This document shows positions 4,616-5,820 of a stretch of DNA of 5,820 nucleotides, one piece after another. Within the stretch, counting starts at the first letter, position 1, and each line of letters begins with the position of its first letter. The stretch comes from Deltaproteobacteria bacterium (GTDB lineage: Bacteria; Desulfobacterota; SM23-61). Position numbers and translations under genes: made by a program. The stretch spans positions 1-5,820 of the forward strand of contig JAOUFX010000233.1 in the NCBI GenBank assembly GCA_029857975.1, in the 5' to 3' direction. Under the pieces are notes generated by a model. The model had not been told where the DNA came from. It saw only the letters and a list, made by a program, of their open reading frames with translations, and did not search any database.

Positions 4616-5820
4616 TCATTTCGCCTCTTTCTCCCGCAGAACCCTTTTCAGCACTTTGCCCGAAGCGGTCTTGGGCAATTCCTTTACGAACTCGACGATC
4701 CGTGGATATTTATAGGCTGCCATCTTGCCCTTGCACCAGGCGACGATCTCCTTCTCTCTGACCTTGTTTTCATACTCGGGCTTTAAGACGATGACGGCCT
4801 TGATGTTTTCCCCCCGATAGGGATCGGGGACCCCAATGACGGCAACCTCTTTTATTGCGGGATGGCCGTAAAGAAAATTTTCCACCTCTGCCGGAAAGAC
4901 ACTGTAACCGGAAGCCTTGATCAGCTCTTTTTTTCGGCCGACGATGTAAAAGTACCCGTCCTCATCCATCCGGGCGATGTCCCCGGTGCACAGCCATCCA
5001 TCTTTCAAGGCTTCCGCCGTCGCTTCCGGCCGGTTCCAGTACCCTTTCATAACCGTCGGCCCTTTGATGAGCAGCTCCCCCTCCTGATCCAGGGGAAGAT
5101 CGACCCCAGTCTCCACATCCACAATCCGGCAATCGATGCCGAACTGGGGAAGGCCGATGGACCCGTACCTCGGCCGCAGGTAAGGATTCATGTGCGTCTG
5201 AGAGATCGTCTCGCTCAGGCCGTATCCTTCGGCCAGCTCGGTCCCAATGATCTTCCGCCACTTCTCCAGAATTTCTTTGGGCACGGGAGCTCCGCCGGAG
5301 CCACATACCCGGAGAGACCGCAGGTCATACTTTTCGACATCCGGATGGTTCACAATCGCCACATTCATCGTGGTAATGCTAGACCAAAGCGTGCATCGAT
5401 ACTTATGGATCGCCTGCAGAATGGCTTCCGGATCAAATCGAGCCAGCATGATATTCGTCGTGCCCGTATAGACGGGCCTACACATGCTGTGGATCATCCC
5501 GGTGACATGGAAGAAAGGCAAAATAGAAAGAAGAATGTCTTCCTCCAGGACACCATTCCAAACGGCAGAACCTACCGTATTGGTCATTAGGCTGAAGTGC
5601 GTAATCATCGCTCCCTTGGGAAGGCCGGTGGTGCCGGAAGTATATTGTAATAAAGCTAAATCCTCCCGCAGGTTGACGGGGATGCTCAGCTGTGCAGGCT
5701 GGTAGCTATCCATCAGCTGCAAGAGGTCAAGGGTCTCTGGAAAGCGCTCCTTGGGCGCCGCCATGGAGGAATGGAGGGGAAGGGAGGGAGTGGCTGGGAG
5801 ATAATCGCGGTAACTCGTCA
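4616..5820 (-). CDS. AMP-forming acyl-CoA synthetase (fatty-acid CoA ligase type), N-terminus beyond window
   Basis: An ANL-superfamily adenylating enzyme that activates a carboxylate with ATP to an acyl-AMP and then to an acyl-CoA. The frame stays open past 5820, so the ATG at 5764 is internal; the preceding residues (SYRDYLPATPSLPLHSS) fit the region before the P-loop in FadD-like enzymes. About 400 C-terminal residues are present, and roughly 130-170 are missing. Motifs in order, numbered from that internal Met: A3 P-loop YTSGTTGLPKG (41-51), LPFFHVTGM (82-90), A5 EGYGLSET (179-186), A7 CTGDIARMDEDGYFYIVGRKKELIK (259-283, TGD Asp D262), hinge and A8 GYSVFPAEVE (286-295), and A10 PKTASGK with catalytic lysine K370. 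The enzyme looks complete at its C-terminus. Substrate chain length cannot be read; medium- or long-chain fatty acids are most likely. It is convergent with the transporter. Confidence 0.92.
   Translation of the reverse strand, partial: TSYRDYLPATPSLPLHSSMAAPKERFPETLDLLQLMDSYQPAQLSIPVNLREDLALLQYTSGTTGLPKGAMITHFSLMTNTVGSAVWNGVLEEDILLSILPFFHVTGMIHSMCRPVYTGTTNIMLARFDPEAILQAIHKYRCTLWSSITTMNVAIVNHPDVEKYDLRSLRVCGSGGAPVPKEILEKWRKIIGTELAEGYGLSETISQTHMNPYLRPRYGSIGLPQFGIDCRIVDVETGVDLPLDQEGELLIKGPTVMKGYWNRPEATAEALKDGWLCTGDIARMDEDGYFYIVGRKKELIKASGYSVFPAEVENFLYGHPAIKEVAVIGVPDPYRGENIKAVIVLKPEYENKVREKEIVAWCKGKMAAYKYPRIVEFVKELPKTASGKVLKRVLREKEAK

Noticed and set aside
4862..5590. 242-codon plus-strand open frame opposite the CoA ligase
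   Set aside because: It is antisense to a ligase with all ANL motifs, and the translation is rich in Arg, His and Pro without a domain.

Overview
This is bacterial DNA with a mixed character: an A+T-rich left end carrying an insertion sequence, then three ordinary-looking catabolic genes separated by repeat-bearing spacers. The anaerobe-style gene mix (zinc alcohol dehydrogenase, monocarboxylate-type MFS transporter, fatty-acid CoA ligase) and the intergenic repeats resemble what I recall from Desulfobacterota (former Deltaproteobacteria, Syntrophobacter/Syntrophus-like lineages). That placement is a recollection and an inference, because the window holds no rRNA or other phylogenetic marker.

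Layout. Bases 1-72 are the last 23 codons of an unidentified plus-strand gene. Bases 89-1610 are an insertion sequence of about 1.5 kb with TG...CA termini, doubled terminal repeats and one minus-strand DDE (rve) transposase of the IS481/ISNCY type (124-1377). A long inverted repeat holding DnaA-box-like sequences lies between the transposase promoter and the right end. Just outside the right end is a plausible sigma-70 promoter (1627-1656), followed by a zinc-dependent medium-chain alcohol dehydrogenase (1736-2839, AdhD/class III-like). A spacer of about 350 bp contains a structured repeat of about 150 bp (2925-3077). A 12-segment MFS transporter (3187-4446) follows. The next gene is convergent: an AMP-forming acyl-CoA ligase (4616 to beyond 5820, minus strand) whose N-terminus is cut off by the window edge. 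The spacer between the two convergent genes is largely a degenerate heptamer array in constant 7-nt phase (4518-4608).

Working together (inference): the dehydrogenase could oxidise an alcohol, the transporter could move a carboxylate or similar small organic anion, and the ligase could activate a carboxylate as a CoA thioester. That would suit alcohol or fatty-acid catabolism, but the substrates cannot be read from the sequence, and the ligase belongs to a separate, opposite-strand transcription unit. I see no RNA gene, CRISPR array or defence system, and no convincing new multi-gene system. The unusual material is in the repeats: the IS end architecture, the DnaA-box hairpin, the intergenic element and the heptamer array.
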